Shown one piece after another: positions 17,868 through 27,519 of a DNA stretch of 64,000 bases. This DNA is from Martelella alba. Its GTDB lineage: Bacteria; Pseudomonadota; Gammaproteobacteria; Enterobacterales; Enterobacteriaceae. The stretch spans positions 161,282-225,281 of the forward strand of contig NZ_SZPQ01000006.1 in NCBI RefSeq assembly GCF_005217455.1. Direction: 5' to 3'. The notes under the pieces were generated by a model. It was not told the origin of the DNA and made no database searches. It saw nothing but the letters and a program-made list of their open reading frames with translations. Both the position numbers and the translations under genes were made by a program. Each line of letters opens with the position of its first letter. Position 1 is the stretch's first letter.

Positions 17868-19406
17868 TTAGAACAAACCCAGCGGTTTGTCGGAATAACT
17901 GACCAGCAGACATTTGGTTTGCTGATAATGTTCCAGCATCATTTTATGCGTTTCGCGGCCGATACCTGATTGCTTGTAGCCGCCGAAGGCGGCATGCGCG
18001 GGATAGGCATGGTAGCAATTGGTCCAGACGCGACCGGCCTGAATACCTCGGCCCATGCGATAGGCAATGTTGCCGTCGCGACTCCATACCCCGGCCCCCA
18101 GGCCATAATCGGTGTCGTTGGCCAGAGCCAAGGCCTCATCCATATCCTTGAACGTGGTCACCGCCAATACCGGCCCAAAGATTTCTTCTTGAAAGACCCG
18201 CATGCTGTTTTTGCCGAACAATACCGTCGGTTCAAGATAATAGCCTTCAGCCAACGCGCCATCCATTGTCTTGCGCCGTCCGCCGGTCAGCACTTCCGCG
18301 CCTTCTTTCTTACCGATATCAATATAATTTAGGATGGTATCCATCTGACCGGAGGAAACTTGCGCCCCCATCATGGTCCGGGTATCCAGCGGATTGCCGC
18401 TACGAATGGCTTCAACCCGTTTTATCGCCCGTTCCATAAAACGTTCGTAAATGGACTCCTGCACCAGCGCCCGACTGGGACAAGTACACACTTCACCCTG
18501 GTTAAAGGCGAACAAGGTAAAACCTTCCAGCGCCTTGTCGAAGAACGCGTCTTCCTTGGCCATCACATCGGCAAAAAAGATATTCGGCGATTTGCCGCCC
18601 AACTCTAACGTGACCGGAATGACATTTTTCGACGCATAATTCATGATCTCCCGGCCCACCTCGGTGGAACCGGTGAAAGCGACCTTGGCCACCCGTTTCG
18701 ATGTGGCCAGATATTCGCCGATTTCGCTGCCGGCGCCGTTGACCACATTCACTACGCCCGGCGGCAGCAAATCCTGAATCAGTTCCATCAAAACCAGCAC
18801 CGACAGCGGGGTGAGCTTGGCCGGTTTCAGTACGATACAGTTGCCCGCGGCCAGGGCCGGCGCCATCTTCCAGCAGGCCATCAGCAACGGGAAATTCCAA
18901 GGGATAATCTGGCCGACCACGCCGAGGGGTTCGTGAAAATGGTAGGCCACCGTATCGGCATCGATTTCGCTGATGCCGCCTTCCTGGGCGCGGATACACG
19001 AAGCGAAATAGCGGAAATGGTCAATGGCCAGCGGCACATCGGCTCCGCTGGTTTCGCGGATTGGCTTGCCGTTGTCCCAAGTTTCCACCGCCGCCAGCAA
19101 ATCGATATTCTGCTCCAGCCGATCGGCAATGCGAAACAGAATCCCCGCGCGGTTTTGCACCGACATGCCGCCCCAGGCGGCCTTGGCTTTATGCGCCGCG
19201 TCCAGGGCCAAATCGATGTCTCCTGGCCCTGAGCTGGCGATTTCACACAATGGCTGGCCGGTAACGGGCGTTAAATTGACGAAATATTCGCCGTTTACCG
19301 GCGCCACCCATTCTCCGCCGATGAAATTGTTATAGCGTGGTTTGAGTTCTAGCGGGTAACCATATTCGCCGGGGATTAACCGGCTTACGGGAGGATTTTG
19401 AGCCAT
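17868..19406 (-). CDS. aldB: Aldehyde dehydrogenase AldB
   Basis: NAD(P)-dependent oxidation of acetaldehyde and related aldehydes to acids. 512 aa, the same length as E. coli AldB. Catalytic Cys307 lies in [16 protein letters not shown], the general base Glu268 in LELGGKSPN, the oxyanion Asn171 in IPWNFP, and the cofactor motif GSTEVG at 246-251. ATG follows GGAGAAACC. In E. coli aldB is stationary-phase induced; the control region here (19407-19681) has no site I can assign with confidence. Transcribed towards wecH. Confidence 0.96.
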   Translation of the reverse strand: MAQNPPVSRLIPGEYGYPLELKPRYNNFIGGEWVAPVNGEYFVNLTPVTGQPLCEIASSGPGDIDLALDAAHKAKAAWGGMSVQNRAGILFRIADRLEQNIDLLAAVETWDNGKPIRETSGADVPLAIDHFRYFASCIRAQEGGISEIDADTVAYHFHEPLGVVGQIIPWNFPLLMACWKMAPALAAGNCIVLKPAKLTPLSVLVLMELIQDLLPPGVVNVVNGAGSEIGEYLATSKRVAKVAFTGSTEVGREIMNYASKNVIPVTLELGGKSPNIFFADVMAKEDAFFDKALEGFTLFAFNQGEVCTCPSRALVQESIYERFMERAIKRVEAIRSGNPLDTRTMMGAQVSSGQMDTILNYIDIGKKEGAEVLTGGRRKTMDGALAEGYYLEPTVLFGKNSMRVFQEEIFGPVLAVTTFKDMDEALALANDTDYGLGAGVWSRDGNIAYRMGRGIQAGRVWTNCYHAYPAHAAFGGYKQSGIGRETHKMMLEHYQQTKCLLVSYSDKPLGLF

Positions 19407-19681
19407 GGTTTCTCCTTAACACGCAACAGACCCTGATGATGCCTTACCGGCCGGCAGTGACCGGTATCGGCGGACAACGTCGACACAAGACCTAAAGCGG
19501 CCTGTATGTTTTACTTAACGTTAGTCCCGGTTTCACCAGGGAAACAGCTGCCAAGGAAGGGAATTTCCGGATTACGATAACCCTCACAGATTAATTTATA
19601 ACATTTCATCGCAATACAGCGGCAATGTTACCGACGGCGCAGTCTGGACGACACGGCCCCGGCGAAAAACACTGTCGCCCG

Positions 19682-20287
19682 TTAGTGGAAAGCAATACTG
19701 GCGAGAATGTCGTCCACCAGCCGGGCATGGCTTTTAACGTCGGCTTTTGGCGTCAATACCTGTAGCGTTATCACGTGACCGGCGAAAGGCGTAACTAATG
19801 TCGTGCCGGCCATGGACTCGCCTTTCATCGTTTGATCGCTGTCGATACGCAGAAATTTTCGTCCGCCCGCCATGGTTACCGTCCGGCCGGTCTGGCGAAC
19901 ATCGCTGAATTGGGTCTTCAGTCCCGACAGCGCGCCTTGCGCCATTTTATCGAAAGCCGCATCGCTGGTGTCATTGGCATCGCCGGCTGCGGTCTTGATT
20001 TCGCTGATGCCGACCACTTGCGCATGCAAGCGGCTGACATACAAATGGACCGCAACGCCGGTCTGCTGAGCGTTAGCGTCCCGCCGGCTTTGATCGGCAA
20101 AGCCTTGAGGCAGGCGTAACGTCATTTTGCCGTCCACTAATGCAATATCGTTGTCGGCGGCCTGCGCGCCTGCCGGCGCCATCATGCCGGGCGGCGGCGG
20201 TGCATCCGGCGCCTGGGCGAAACCGGGGGCGACCGTCAGCGACCAGGCCGTCAGGATAAATACTGCCGTTGCAAGGGTAAATCGCAT
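19682..20287 (-). CDS. Secreted DcrB-like protein
   Basis: 201 aa with an N-terminal signal peptide (FTLATAVFILTAWSLTVAPG, likely cut after FAQA), then a short proline-rich linker and a domain resembling DcrB/PsbP-like folds: ALVDGKMTLRLPQGFADQSR matches the start of the mature E. coli DcrB domain (LLDGKLSFSLPADMTDQSG), and the ending SHARLVDDILASIAFH fits the family's last helix. Unlike E. coli DcrB there is no lipobox cysteine, so it should be soluble in the periplasm. Divergent from fdhD. Function not established. Confidence 0.72.
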   Translation of the reverse strand: MRFTLATAVFILTAWSLTVAPGFAQAPDAPPPPGMMAPAGAQAADNDIALVDGKMTLRLPQGFADQSRRDANAQQTGVAVHLYVSRLHAQVVGISEIKTAAGDANDTSDAAFDKMAQGALSGLKTQFSDVRQTGRTVTMAGGRKFLRIDSDQTMKGESMAGTTLVTPFAGHVITLQVLTPKADVKSHARLVDDILASIAFH

Positions 20288-20569
20288 GGGTATTCCCTTT
20301 TTGTCATCGCGTTAATCAATACGCTTTCTAGAGCATAGCCATTTTTGGCCGCGCCGGCACTTTTTCCGCGGCCCCCTCCGTCGGGGGCGACGCGCGGGCG
20401 ATGTCCGTCAGTCCGGACCGGGCGCCGTCGGCAAGGGCGCGTTTAGCGCTCCCGCGATGCGGCATGTCCCTCGACATCAACGCTGCAACTTCGCAAAGGA
20501 CCGGTGTAGAATAAAAAATAACTGGATGCGTCACGGGATTCATCTCGTTTTCACTTTGGATACGCCGCT

Positions 20570-21400
20570 TTGAATGCACACCTTCCCCTAACGAAAACCG
20601 ATTCCGCCGACCAGGCGGGCATGCGGCAATGCAATGTACGCCAACGCGGCCGCCTGGACCGGGCCGAGCCGGATTGGCTGGCCGAAGAAGTGCCGGTGGC
20701 GCTGGTTTACAATGGTATCTCCCATGTGGTGATGATGGCCACCCCCAAGGAACTTGAGCAATTCGCATTGGGTTTCTCTCTTTCCGAAGGCATTATCGAA
20801 TCCCCCGGCGAGATCTACGGCATGGATGTGCTTGCCGCCTGTAACGGCATGGAAGTACAAATCGAGCTGTCCAGCCGGCGTTTCATGGCCCTGAAAGAAC
20901 ATCGGCGGGCCATGGCGGGTCGGACCGGCTGCGGCGTCTGCGGCGTCGAGCAGCTTGACGATATCGCCAGGCCGATCACATCGTTGCCGGTGACCCAGAC
21001 CTGGCCGCTCAACCGGCTTGATCAGGCGCTGGCGCAGTTAAAAGAGGTCCAGCCCATCGGCCGGCAGACCGGTTGTACCCATGCGGCGGCCTGGATTACG
21101 CCGGAAGAAGGGCTGGCGTTCGGATGCGAGGATGTCGGCCGCCACGTGGCGCTGGATAAATTGCTGGGCTATCGGGCAAAAAGCGCCGCAAGGGATGGGG
21201 CGGTGCTGGTTTCCAGCCGCGCCAGTTATGAAATGGTGCAAAAATCCGCCATGTGCGGGGTTGAAATTCTTTTTGCGGTATCCGCCGCCACGGCGCTGGC
21301 GGTGGATGTGGCCGAGCGGTGCGGATTAACCCTGGTGGGTTTCAGTAAGCCAGGCAGGGCGACCATCTATACCCATCCGCAACGAATAATGGATTTGTAA
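20570..21400 (+). CDS. fdhD: Sulfur carrier protein FdhD
   Basis: Passes sulfur from IscS to the molybdenum cofactor so that formate dehydrogenases become active. 276 aa, matching E. coli FdhD throughout, with the essential CxxC pair at Cys121 and Cys124 ([12 protein letters not shown]), and the conserved [15 protein letters not shown] and [14 protein letters not shown]. The start is TTG at 20570 with a loose GGAT upstream; an internal ATG at 20621 is a possible alternative. No formate dehydrogenase gene lies beside it here, unlike in E. coli. Same strand as sodA but with its own spacing of 130 bases. Confidence 0.95.
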   Translation: MNAHLPLTKTDSADQAGMRQCNVRQRGRLDRAEPDWLAEEVPVALVYNGISHVVMMATPKELEQFALGFSLSEGIIESPGEIYGMDVLAACNGMEVQIELSSRRFMALKEHRRAMAGRTGCGVCGVEQLDDIARPITSLPVTQTWPLNRLDQALAQLKEVQPIGRQTGCTHAAAWITPEEGLAFGCEDVGRHVALDKLLGYRAKSAARDGAVLVSSRASYEMVQKSAMCGVEILFAVSAATALAVDVAERCGLTLVGFSKPGRATIYTHPQRIMDL

Positions 21401-21430
21401 AGCTAAACATGCGCTATAAAAGGCACTGAT

Positions 21431-21463
21431 AAACGTTTTCATAAACGTTTAATTAACTATAAT
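21431..21463 (+). promoter_or_regulatory. sodA promoter with duplicated AAACGTTT
   Basis: AAACGTTT occurs twice (21431-21438 and 21443-21450), each copy itself a palindrome, followed by a perfect TATAAT at 21458-21463. The repeated unit resembles the core of LacI/PurR-type operators. The -35 is weak, which suits an activator-dependent promoter. Confidence 0.5.
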
Positions 21464-21533
21464 GATCAGATTGATTACGCGGCACTAACACAGGTTTCCG
21501 GTGTCGCCTCACGATAACATGGAGAAGATTAAT

Positions 21534-22154
21534 ATGAGCTATACTCTGCCATCCTTGCCGTATGCTTACGACGCCTTAGAACCGCATTTTGACAAACAAA
21601 CGATGGAAATCCATCACACCAAACACCATCAAACCTATGTCAACAATGCCAACGCCGCGTTGGAAGGGCTGTGCGAATTCGCTAGCCTGCCGGTGGATGA
21701 ACTGCTGAAAAAACTGGATCAGGTTCCGGCGGACAAAAAAACCGCCCTGCGCAACAATGCCGGCGGCCATTCCAACCACAGTCTGTTCTGGAAGGGCCTG
21801 AAAGTGGGCACGACGTTACAGGGCGAATTGAAAGCCGCTATCGAACGGGACTTTGGCTCTGTGGACGCCTTCAAGGAAACGTTTGAAAAGGCCGCCGCGA
21901 CCCGTTTCGGTTCCGGCTGGGCCTGGCTGGTGCTCAAAGGCGATAAGCTGGCGGTCGTATCCACCGCCAATCAGGACAGCCCGCTGATGGGTGAAGCCAT
22001 CTCCGGCGTCTCCGGTTACCCCATTCTGGGCCTGGATGTATGGGAACACGCCTACTATCTGAAATACCAGAACCGTCGCCCCGACTATATCAAGGCGTTC
22101 TGGAACGTGGTGAATTGGGACGAAGCGGCCAAACGGTTCGGCGAAGCCAAGTAA
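21534..22154 (+). CDS. sodA: Superoxide dismutase [Mn] SodA
   Basis: Converts superoxide to hydrogen peroxide in the cytoplasm. 206 aa, as in E. coli. The metal ligands are His27 (MEIHHTKHH), His82 ([11 protein letters not shown]), Asp168 and His172 ([13 protein letters not shown]). Gly78-Gly79 next to the second ligand (NNAGGHSNH) is typical of the manganese type. The start at 21534 is chosen from homology and GGAGAAG upstream, rather than an ATG-like site further up. Ends in a strong terminator shared with convergent mtlR. Confidence 0.97.
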   Translation: MSYTLPSLPYAYDALEPHFDKQTMEIHHTKHHQTYVNNANAALEGLCEFASLPVDELLKKLDQVPADKKTALRNNAGGHSNHSLFWKGLKVGTTLQGELKAAIERDFGSVDAFKETFEKAAATRFGSGWAWLVLKGDKLAVVSTANQDSPLMGEAISGVSGYPILGLDVWEHAYYLKYQNRRPDYIKAFWNVVNWDEAAKRFGEAK

Positions 22155-22169
22155 ACCCGTCTGTCGTTC

Positions 22170-22196
22170 AAAAACCATCCCCCGGGATGGTTTTTT
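22170..22196 (+). terminator. sodA terminator
   Basis: AAAACCATCCC pairs with GGGATGGTTTT across a tight loop and is followed by a T run. The T tail meets the stop codon of the convergent mtlR, and the mirror A run may let it end both transcripts. Confidence 0.85.
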
Positions 22197-22804
22197 CATT
22201 TCAATAGCAATTTGTCACTAAAGGCTTTTTTGGCGCTGATGCGCACCAAAAACTCGGTGGCCGACAGCACCATGGTGGAGCGAACGATCTGTTGATAGCG
22301 TTGTTGCTGCATCCTGACTAATGCCTCATCCCCTGTGACGCGCGAAAAATCCGGCAACGGAGGGAAACCCGCGACGCAATGCAATTCGCTGAACGGTCCC
22401 AGGATCTCATCGTCGGTGAACCGGTAATCGTTCGGATCATCTTGCAGCGCCTCATGTAAGGCCAGCAGCAGTTCGGCATCTTCATATTCGTGTCGACTGA
22501 TAACGCCCAAGGCATAAATCAGTTTCAAGCGTACCGGCAATTCGCCAAGCGGCCCGGCGCCGACCAATAGCGGTTCCACGGCATACTTCACCGCGTAGTC
22601 ATCCTTGCGGAATATTTGCAGCATGAGAATATTGACCGCCTCGGCCAATAAGTTCACCGCCGCTTCCATCAGATCCTGTACCGTCGTACCGGCATTCAGC
22701 CGCTCAAGAACCTGATTTTCATGCAGTTGCGTAGTTTCCGTCATCGCCAACACCATGTAAAATCCGGGAACGAGGCCCTCCCGCTCCCGGGTCTCGATCG
22801 TCAT
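22196..22804 (-). CDS. mtlR: Mannitol operon repressor MtlR
   Basis: Repressor-type regulator of the mtl operon without a classical HTH. 202 aa; the core [42 protein letters not shown] and [13 protein letters not shown] match E. coli MtlR (195 aa) closely. The ATG overlaps the mtlD stop as ATGA, so it is translationally coupled. An internal ATG at codon 17 or 21 is possible. Last gene of mtlA-mtlD-mtlR. Confidence 0.95.
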   Translation of the reverse strand: MTIETREREGLVPGFYMVLAMTETTQLHENQVLERLNAGTTVQDLMEAAVNLLAEAVNILMLQIFRKDDYAVKYAVEPLLVGAGPLGELPVRLKLIYALGVISRHEYEDAELLLALHEALQDDPNDYRFTDDEILGPFSELHCVAGFPPLPDFSRVTGDEALVRMQQQRYQQIVRSTMVLSATEFLVRISAKKAFSDKLLLK

Positions 22805-23949
22805 TGCATGGCGTTATAGATTGTCACCACCTGCCGAACCACCTCACTGTCTTTCTCCAGTCCGGAGACTTGCGCCAGCGCCGCCTCGGGACCTGATTTT
22901 TCCAGCAACGCCGCCCATTCCTGCGCCTGGGGATCCTGATCGCTATGGTAACGCATCGCCGCGGCGATGCCTTTCATGAGATTGTCGTGGCGCAGACCGT
23001 ATTCCAGCGTGCCGCGCAACGGTTTAATCAGACGGTCGCCCGCGCCGAGTTTACGCAACGGCTGTCGGCCGACGCGCTCAACATCGTCGTGCAGGTAGGG
23101 ATTTTCAAAGCGCTGCAGTATTTTGTTGATGTAGGCGGCATGCTTTTCCGGATCGAACCCGTAACGATTAATCAGCACCGCGCCGCTTTCCTCCATGGCG
23201 CCTTTGACGACCTGGCGGACTTGCGGATCGAGAATGGCTTCGCGAATGGTCCGGTGCCCCGCCAATTGGCCCAGGTAGGCGGTGATGGCGTGACCGGTAT
23301 TTAAAGTGAATAGTTTGCGCTCCACAAACGCCATCAGATTATCGGTCAATTCCATGCCGGCGATCGTTGGCGGCTCGCCTTTGAACTGAGTTTTATCGAC
23401 GATCCATTCGCTGAAAGTTTCCACAGTGACGGCCAGCGGATCCTGATTGCCGGCCTCGGCCGGCGGTACAATTCTGTCCACCGCCGAATCCACAAAACCA
23501 ATGTGTTCGTCAACCCAATTACGGTAATGCTCCGGCAACGCCTTATAGACATGCTGCTTAAGCTGGCTGGTGCCCCGCACCATATTCTCGCAAGCGATGA
23601 TATTCAGCGGCCGCGTGTTTCCCGCGTCGTGGCGTTTGATCAAGCCCTGCGCGACACCGGGTGCGATTTTTTCCAGGATCTGCGGTCCCACCGCCGTGGT
23701 CGCCAAATCCACCGATGCTATCAATGCCGCCACATCCGGGCTGCCGCTGTGAACGGCGCTGACGTTGTTTACCTTATCGATCCGCGCTTGTTCGCCCACG
23801 ACATGGACCTCGTATTGATGGCGTGCATTCAGCGCATCCAGCACGATTTGGTTGACGTCGGCGAAGACCACTTCGATCCCGGCATCGGCCAAAAGTTTGC
23901 CGATAAAGCCGCGACCGATATTACCTGCTCCGAAATGTAATGCTTTCAT
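22801..23949 (-). CDS. mtlD: Mannitol-1-phosphate 5-dehydrogenase MtlD
   Basis: Oxidises mannitol 1-phosphate to fructose 6-phosphate with NAD+. 382 aa, the same as E. coli. The dinucleotide-binding motif is GAGNIGRG at residues 7-14, and the family's [16 protein letters not shown] segment is present near the middle. Second gene of the operon, 74 bases after mtlA; this gap holds a hairpin that could lower its expression relative to mtlA. Confidence 0.97.
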   Translation of the reverse strand: MKALHFGAGNIGRGFIGKLLADAGIEVVFADVNQIVLDALNARHQYEVHVVGEQARIDKVNNVSAVHSGSPDVAALIASVDLATTAVGPQILEKIAPGVAQGLIKRHDAGNTRPLNIIACENMVRGTSQLKQHVYKALPEHYRNWVDEHIGFVDSAVDRIVPPAEAGNQDPLAVTVETFSEWIVDKTQFKGEPPTIAGMELTDNLMAFVERKLFTLNTGHAITAYLGQLAGHRTIREAILDPQVRQVVKGAMEESGAVLINRYGFDPEKHAAYINKILQRFENPYLHDDVERVGRQPLRKLGAGDRLIKPLRGTLEYGLRHDNLMKGIAAAMRYHSDQDPQAQEWAALLEKSGPEAALAQVSGLEKDSEVVRQVVTIYNAMQ

Positions 23950-23974
23950 AGAATTGACCTTGGATTTTCTTAGC

Positions 23975-24000
23975 TAAAAAGGGGCCATGACAGGCCCCTC
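23975..24000 (-). terminator. Hairpin between mtlA and mtlD
   Basis: On the minus strand AGGGGCC pairs with GGCCCCT around a six-base loop and is followed by TTTTT. It looks like a Rho-independent terminator placed inside the operon, so it may act as an attenuator or as a stabilising 3' end for mtlA mRNA. Confidence 0.65.
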
Positions 24001-24023
24001 TCATTAACAACGGATGCCGTGCG

Positions 24024-25967
24024 TTACGATGCGTTGCTGACCGCGGTGTTATTTCCCTGCAAAATCTCCAGGACTTCCGCGGCATTGGTGGTCTTACTTA
24101 ACCGGGCAATGACGCTTTCGTCATCCAGCGCATTGGTCAGGCTGGTGATGACTTGAATATGTTCATTGTTCCGGGCCGCGATTCCGATAACCAAACGGGC
24201 GATATCGTCTTCTTCGTCACCGAACCGGACGCCATCGGGATATTGACAAAAAACGATGCCGGTACGCAGTACTTTGTCCTTGGCTTCGATAGTGCCGTGC
24301 GGCACGGCGATGGATTCGCCCAGATAAGTGGAAGTCAGCTTTTCCCGTTCAAGCATCGCTTCAACATATTCCGGCGTGACATAGCCGCCCTTGACAAGTT
24401 GCTGGCCGGCGAACCGGATAGCCTGTTCCTTATTATCCGCGTGCTGGCCCAGGAAAATATTGGCCTCGGTCAGGCGAAACAGATTTTGTTCGCTATTTTC
24501 GAAACTGTCATCCAGGGTAGTGATGACTTTCTGCTGGTTACTGCTGTTTTTTTGCGCCGCCACAAGACGCGCGGTCAAATCGGTGTACAAATGGCTGTCG
24601 AGGAAGTTCGTCAGCGAAATATGCTGGGCCTGGGGCGCCTGACGCATGGCGCGCTCGGTCAAATCACGGTGGGTGATAACCAAATCGACATCATCCGGCA
24701 GATCATTGATGGCGGTGTTGGTTACGCTGATATTCTTCAGTCCGGCTTCATTGACCTTCTTGCGCAGTACGCCGGCGCCCATGGCGCTGGAACCCATACC
24801 GGCATCGCAGGCGACGATGATTTTACGAACCGAGCTCATATCGCCGGTGGCGCCGGCCGAGACAGGCGCGGCCATACCTTTGGATTGCGCTTTCATGGTT
24901 TGAACGCGGCGAGTCGCTTCTTCAAGATCTTCGCCCTCGTCTTCCTTAACCTTGGTGCTCTTGAGCAAAATGGAGGAAATCACGAAAGAGACGGCGAACG
25001 CGGCAACCACAGCGGAAATATTGGCGAAATAGCCGCCACGCGGGGTCATGGCCAATACCGCAATGATGGAGCCGGGAGAAGCGGGAGAAACCAGGCCGCC
25101 GTGCAACACGCCCAGGGTGAAGACCCCGGTCATGCCGCCAAGAATAACGGCCAGCAGCAAACGCGGGTTCATCAGAACATACGGGAAATAAATTTCGTGA
25201 ATCCCGCCGAGGAAGTGGATGATGGCCGCGCCGCCGGCGGATTGTTTGGCGGTGCCGCGGCCAAACAGCATGTACGCCATCAGGACGCCCATGCCCGGAC
25301 CAGGGTTGGCTTCAATCAGGAAGAAAATGGATTTACCGGTGGCGGTGGCCTGCTGAATGCCCAGCGGCGAGAAGATGCCGTGGTTGATGGCGTTATTCAA
25401 AAACAGGATTTTGCCTGGTTCAACAAAGATAGACGCCAGCGGCAGCAAGTCGTGACGCACCATCAGGTTGACGCCGGCCGACAAGACATGGGAAATCATC
25501 TCCACCAGCGGCCCTATCAGCAGGAACGACAGGATGGCCAGCAACATACCGATGATGCCGGCGGAGAAGTTGTTAACCAGCATCTCGAAACCGCTTCTGA
25601 TTTTGCCGTCGACCGCCCGGTCAAAACGCTTGATGCACCAGCCGCCCAGCGGCCCGGCAATCATCGAACCCAAAAACATCGGCATATCGGCGCCGGCGAT
25701 CACGCCCATCGTGGTGATGGCGCCGACCACGCCGCCGCGCTCGCCGCCAGCCAAACGGCCGCCGGTATAGCCGATCAGCAGCGGCAACAAGTAGGTGATC
25801 ATCGGGCCGACCAGTTTGGCCAGGGTTGCATTCGGGGTCCACCCCGTGGGTATAAACAGTGCCGTGATGATCCCCCAGGCAATAAAGGCCGCAATATTCG
25901 GCATGACCATATTGCTGAGGAACCGGCCAAAATTCTGTACTTTGACCTTGATATCCGCTGAAGACAT
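24024..25967 (-). CDS. mtlA: PTS mannitol transporter EIICBA MtlA
   Basis: Takes up mannitol and phosphorylates it to mannitol 1-phosphate. 647 aa with all three PTS domains: membrane IIC (about 1-340, with GGIHEIYFPY at 254-263), IIB with phospho-accepting Cys387 in VACDAGMGSS, and IIA with His557 in AVPHGTIEA. A charged linker joins C and B, and a Ser/Asn/Gln-rich linker joins B and A. Length compares with 637 in E. coli. First gene of the mannitol operon, with a CRP-rich control region upstream. Confidence 0.97.
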   Translation of the reverse strand: MSSADIKVKVQNFGRFLSNMVMPNIAAFIAWGIITALFIPTGWTPNATLAKLVGPMITYLLPLLIGYTGGRLAGGERGGVVGAITTMGVIAGADMPMFLGSMIAGPLGGWCIKRFDRAVDGKIRSGFEMLVNNFSAGIIGMLLAILSFLLIGPLVEMISHVLSAGVNLMVRHDLLPLASIFVEPGKILFLNNAINHGIFSPLGIQQATATGKSIFFLIEANPGPGMGVLMAYMLFGRGTAKQSAGGAAIIHFLGGIHEIYFPYVLMNPRLLLAVILGGMTGVFTLGVLHGGLVSPASPGSIIAVLAMTPRGGYFANISAVVAAFAVSFVISSILLKSTKVKEDEGEDLEEATRRVQTMKAQSKGMAAPVSAGATGDMSSVRKIIVACDAGMGSSAMGAGVLRKKVNEAGLKNISVTNTAINDLPDDVDLVITHRDLTERAMRQAPQAQHISLTNFLDSHLYTDLTARLVAAQKNSSNQQKVITTLDDSFENSEQNLFRLTEANIFLGQHADNKEQAIRFAGQQLVKGGYVTPEYVEAMLEREKLTSTYLGESIAVPHGTIEAKDKVLRTGIVFCQYPDGVRFGDEEDDIARLVIGIAARNNEHIQVITSLTNALDDESVIARLSKTTNAAEVLEILQGNNTAVSNAS

Positions 25968-26112
25968 AAAAACTCACCCCTATTGATACGCGCCAGGCAA
26001 TAAGGGCGCGTGAATAATATTGTTGCGACAGTGTTGCGAATACTGCCGGTAGTTCTATAAGCAGCGCGACTCTACCACGCTCAGAAAGTTAAGCGTACTC
26101 CCGCCGGGAAAG

Positions 26113-26128
26113 TGTGATGTCCATCACC
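26113..26128. promoter_or_regulatory. CRP site 1 upstream of mtlA
   Basis: TGTGATGTCCATCACC matches TGTGA-N6-TCACA with one change. Lies about 150 bases before the mtlA start. Confidence 0.65.
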
Positions 26129-26156
26129 GCTTACCCCCCCTAAGGCCCCCTAATTG

Positions 26157-26172
26157 AGTGATTTACATCACA
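26157..26172. promoter_or_regulatory. CRP site 2 upstream of mtlA
   Basis: AGTGATTTACATCACA matches the CRP consensus with one change, 44 bases from site 1 (about four helical turns). Confidence 0.7.
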
Positions 26173-26228
26173 AATAATCGATGTAAATAAATCACAATTT
26201 AACTTTTGGTCAGCGTAAGAAACTTTTT

Positions 26229-26244
26229 TGTGATGTAAGTCACG
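26229..26244. promoter_or_regulatory. CRP site 3 upstream of mtlA
   Basis: TGTGATGTAAGTCACG matches the CRP consensus with one change at the last position. Confidence 0.7.
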
Positions 26245-26272
26245 TTTTATACGGGCAGGTTTGTTTAAAAAA

Positions 26273-26288
26273 TGTGATTAAAATCACA
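26273..26288. promoter_or_regulatory. CRP site 4 upstream of mtlA
   Basis: TGTGATTAAAATCACA is a perfect CRP consensus, again 44 bases from its neighbour. Multiple CRP sites before mtlA are also known in E. coli. Confidence 0.8.
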
Positions 26289-26596
26289 ATTTATTTGAAG
26301 CCAACCCGCTGACTTACGGGCGACTTACGGAACAGGAAAGGAAATTTGCGGCTGATCTCACAACGTGATCAGTGAAAACTGAAAGAAACTTACCGCCACC
26401 GGTCTGTCGGCTGCGCGCCAACACTTATACCCAGTGTAGAACAAGAGGGGCCGCCGCGATCAATGGGCCGAGCCCTCCCCGGACTCGGCGTATTCCCGCG
26501 CCAAAAAGCGGGGTTAAGGGCGCGCCGGGTAAATCAAACGCGCGAAGAGACATCGCCGGCCGACATTGCCCGGGATCCCGGCGATAAACAAACATA

Positions 26597-27316
26597 TCAG
26601 GGCAATAACGCGCCCGCATCATTTTGTGCCTGCACCAATTGTTCGTGCTGGCTTGTCAGGCCCTTCATCAATTCATTGTACTGCGTCGCCTGTATACGGG
26701 TGGGGAACATGATAGACGTCGGGCCGAAAGTAACCTGATTGCCCTGCATACTGAGAAAGTTTCCCACCTGCACCAGCGTAGCGGACAGTGTTGCCGCGTA
26801 GGTAACCACCGGCGTGACTTTGGCGATGGCCTGCGTCACCAACTTGTCATAGGCCTGATTGTAGACCGCTTTCAGGTCATCCGGTTGTTTCAGCCCCGCC
26901 CGGCCGTTTTCAGCCTGCCGCTGCATACCGGCCATTTGCGGGCCAAGCAGATTCAACGCTCCGGCGGCTTGCTGCAAATCCCCGCGGCGGGTCAGATAAT
27001 CCTGTGGGATACGGATCTGGCTGATAATATCCAACACCGGCGCCAAGCCCGTGTTGACCGCGTGAGTGAATTGCTGGGTGAACGTCAGTAAAATCTGATA
27101 GTCGTTGGCGTATGGGCCGAATTGTTGCTTCTGTACATCGCTAAGAGCCGGTAATCTTTCGCCGCCAGGCAGCACTGTGGTCTGCAAAAACTGTATAAAA
27201 GCCTTGCGCTGATCCGGCTCCTTGTCGCCGCACGCGGCGAGTTGCGTCGCCAGCGCCAATGCAATGAGAAGCATTAGCATATAACGTAAACGCGTTAGCC
27301 GAACGGAAACCCACAT
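26597..27316 (-). CDS. yiaF: YiaF-like DUF3053 lipoprotein
   Basis: 239-aa predicted lipoprotein: hydrophobic signal MLMLLIALALATQLAAC with the lipobox LAAC, then a soluble domain starting GDKEPDQRKAFIQFLQTTVL, nearly the same as E. coli YiaF (DKEGDQRKAFIDFLQNTVM). The start at 27316 places AAGGAG seven bases upstream and gives the E. coli length (236); ATG codons at 27346 and 27322 are less well placed. Its function is unknown. It stands between the mtl control region and glyS. Confidence 0.88.
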   Translation of the reverse strand: MWVSVRLTRLRYMLMLLIALALATQLAACGDKEPDQRKAFIQFLQTTVLPGGERLPALSDVQKQQFGPYANDYQILLTFTQQFTHAVNTGLAPVLDIISQIRIPQDYLTRRGDLQQAAGALNLLGPQMAGMQRQAENGRAGLKQPDDLKAVYNQAYDKLVTQAIAKVTPVVTYAATLSATLVQVGNFLSMQGNQVTFGPTSIMFPTRIQATQYNELMKGLTSQHEQLVQAQNDAGALLP

Positions 27317-27484
27317 GTGCATACTCCTTAGCCAATTACTTACCATTTTGTCTGGCTAATATACGCCCATATCCGTCCGGAGGCGAAGGGATTCAGTATG
27401 GTTTCTAATCAATATACGTTTATTAATCAGATGGTTTTCCCAAGGGACTATCGAGGGGAGCGGGATGTCTTACATCGCCACCTA

Positions 27485-27505
27485 CAGGCCGGCTTAACCG
27501 GCCTG
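27485..27505 (-). terminator. Possible glyS terminator hairpin
   Basis: CAGGCCGG and CCGGCCTG form a strong short-loop hairpin just past the glyS stop. There is no T run, so it may only stabilise the transcript end. Confidence 0.35.
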
Positions 27506-27519
27506 GTCCCCTTAAGCCG

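Noticed and set aside
24153..25961. 602-aa open frame on the plus strand opposite mtlA
   Set aside because: It mirrors mtlA almost exactly and its His/Gly/Gln/Asp-rich composition is that of an antisense shadow in GC-rich DNA.
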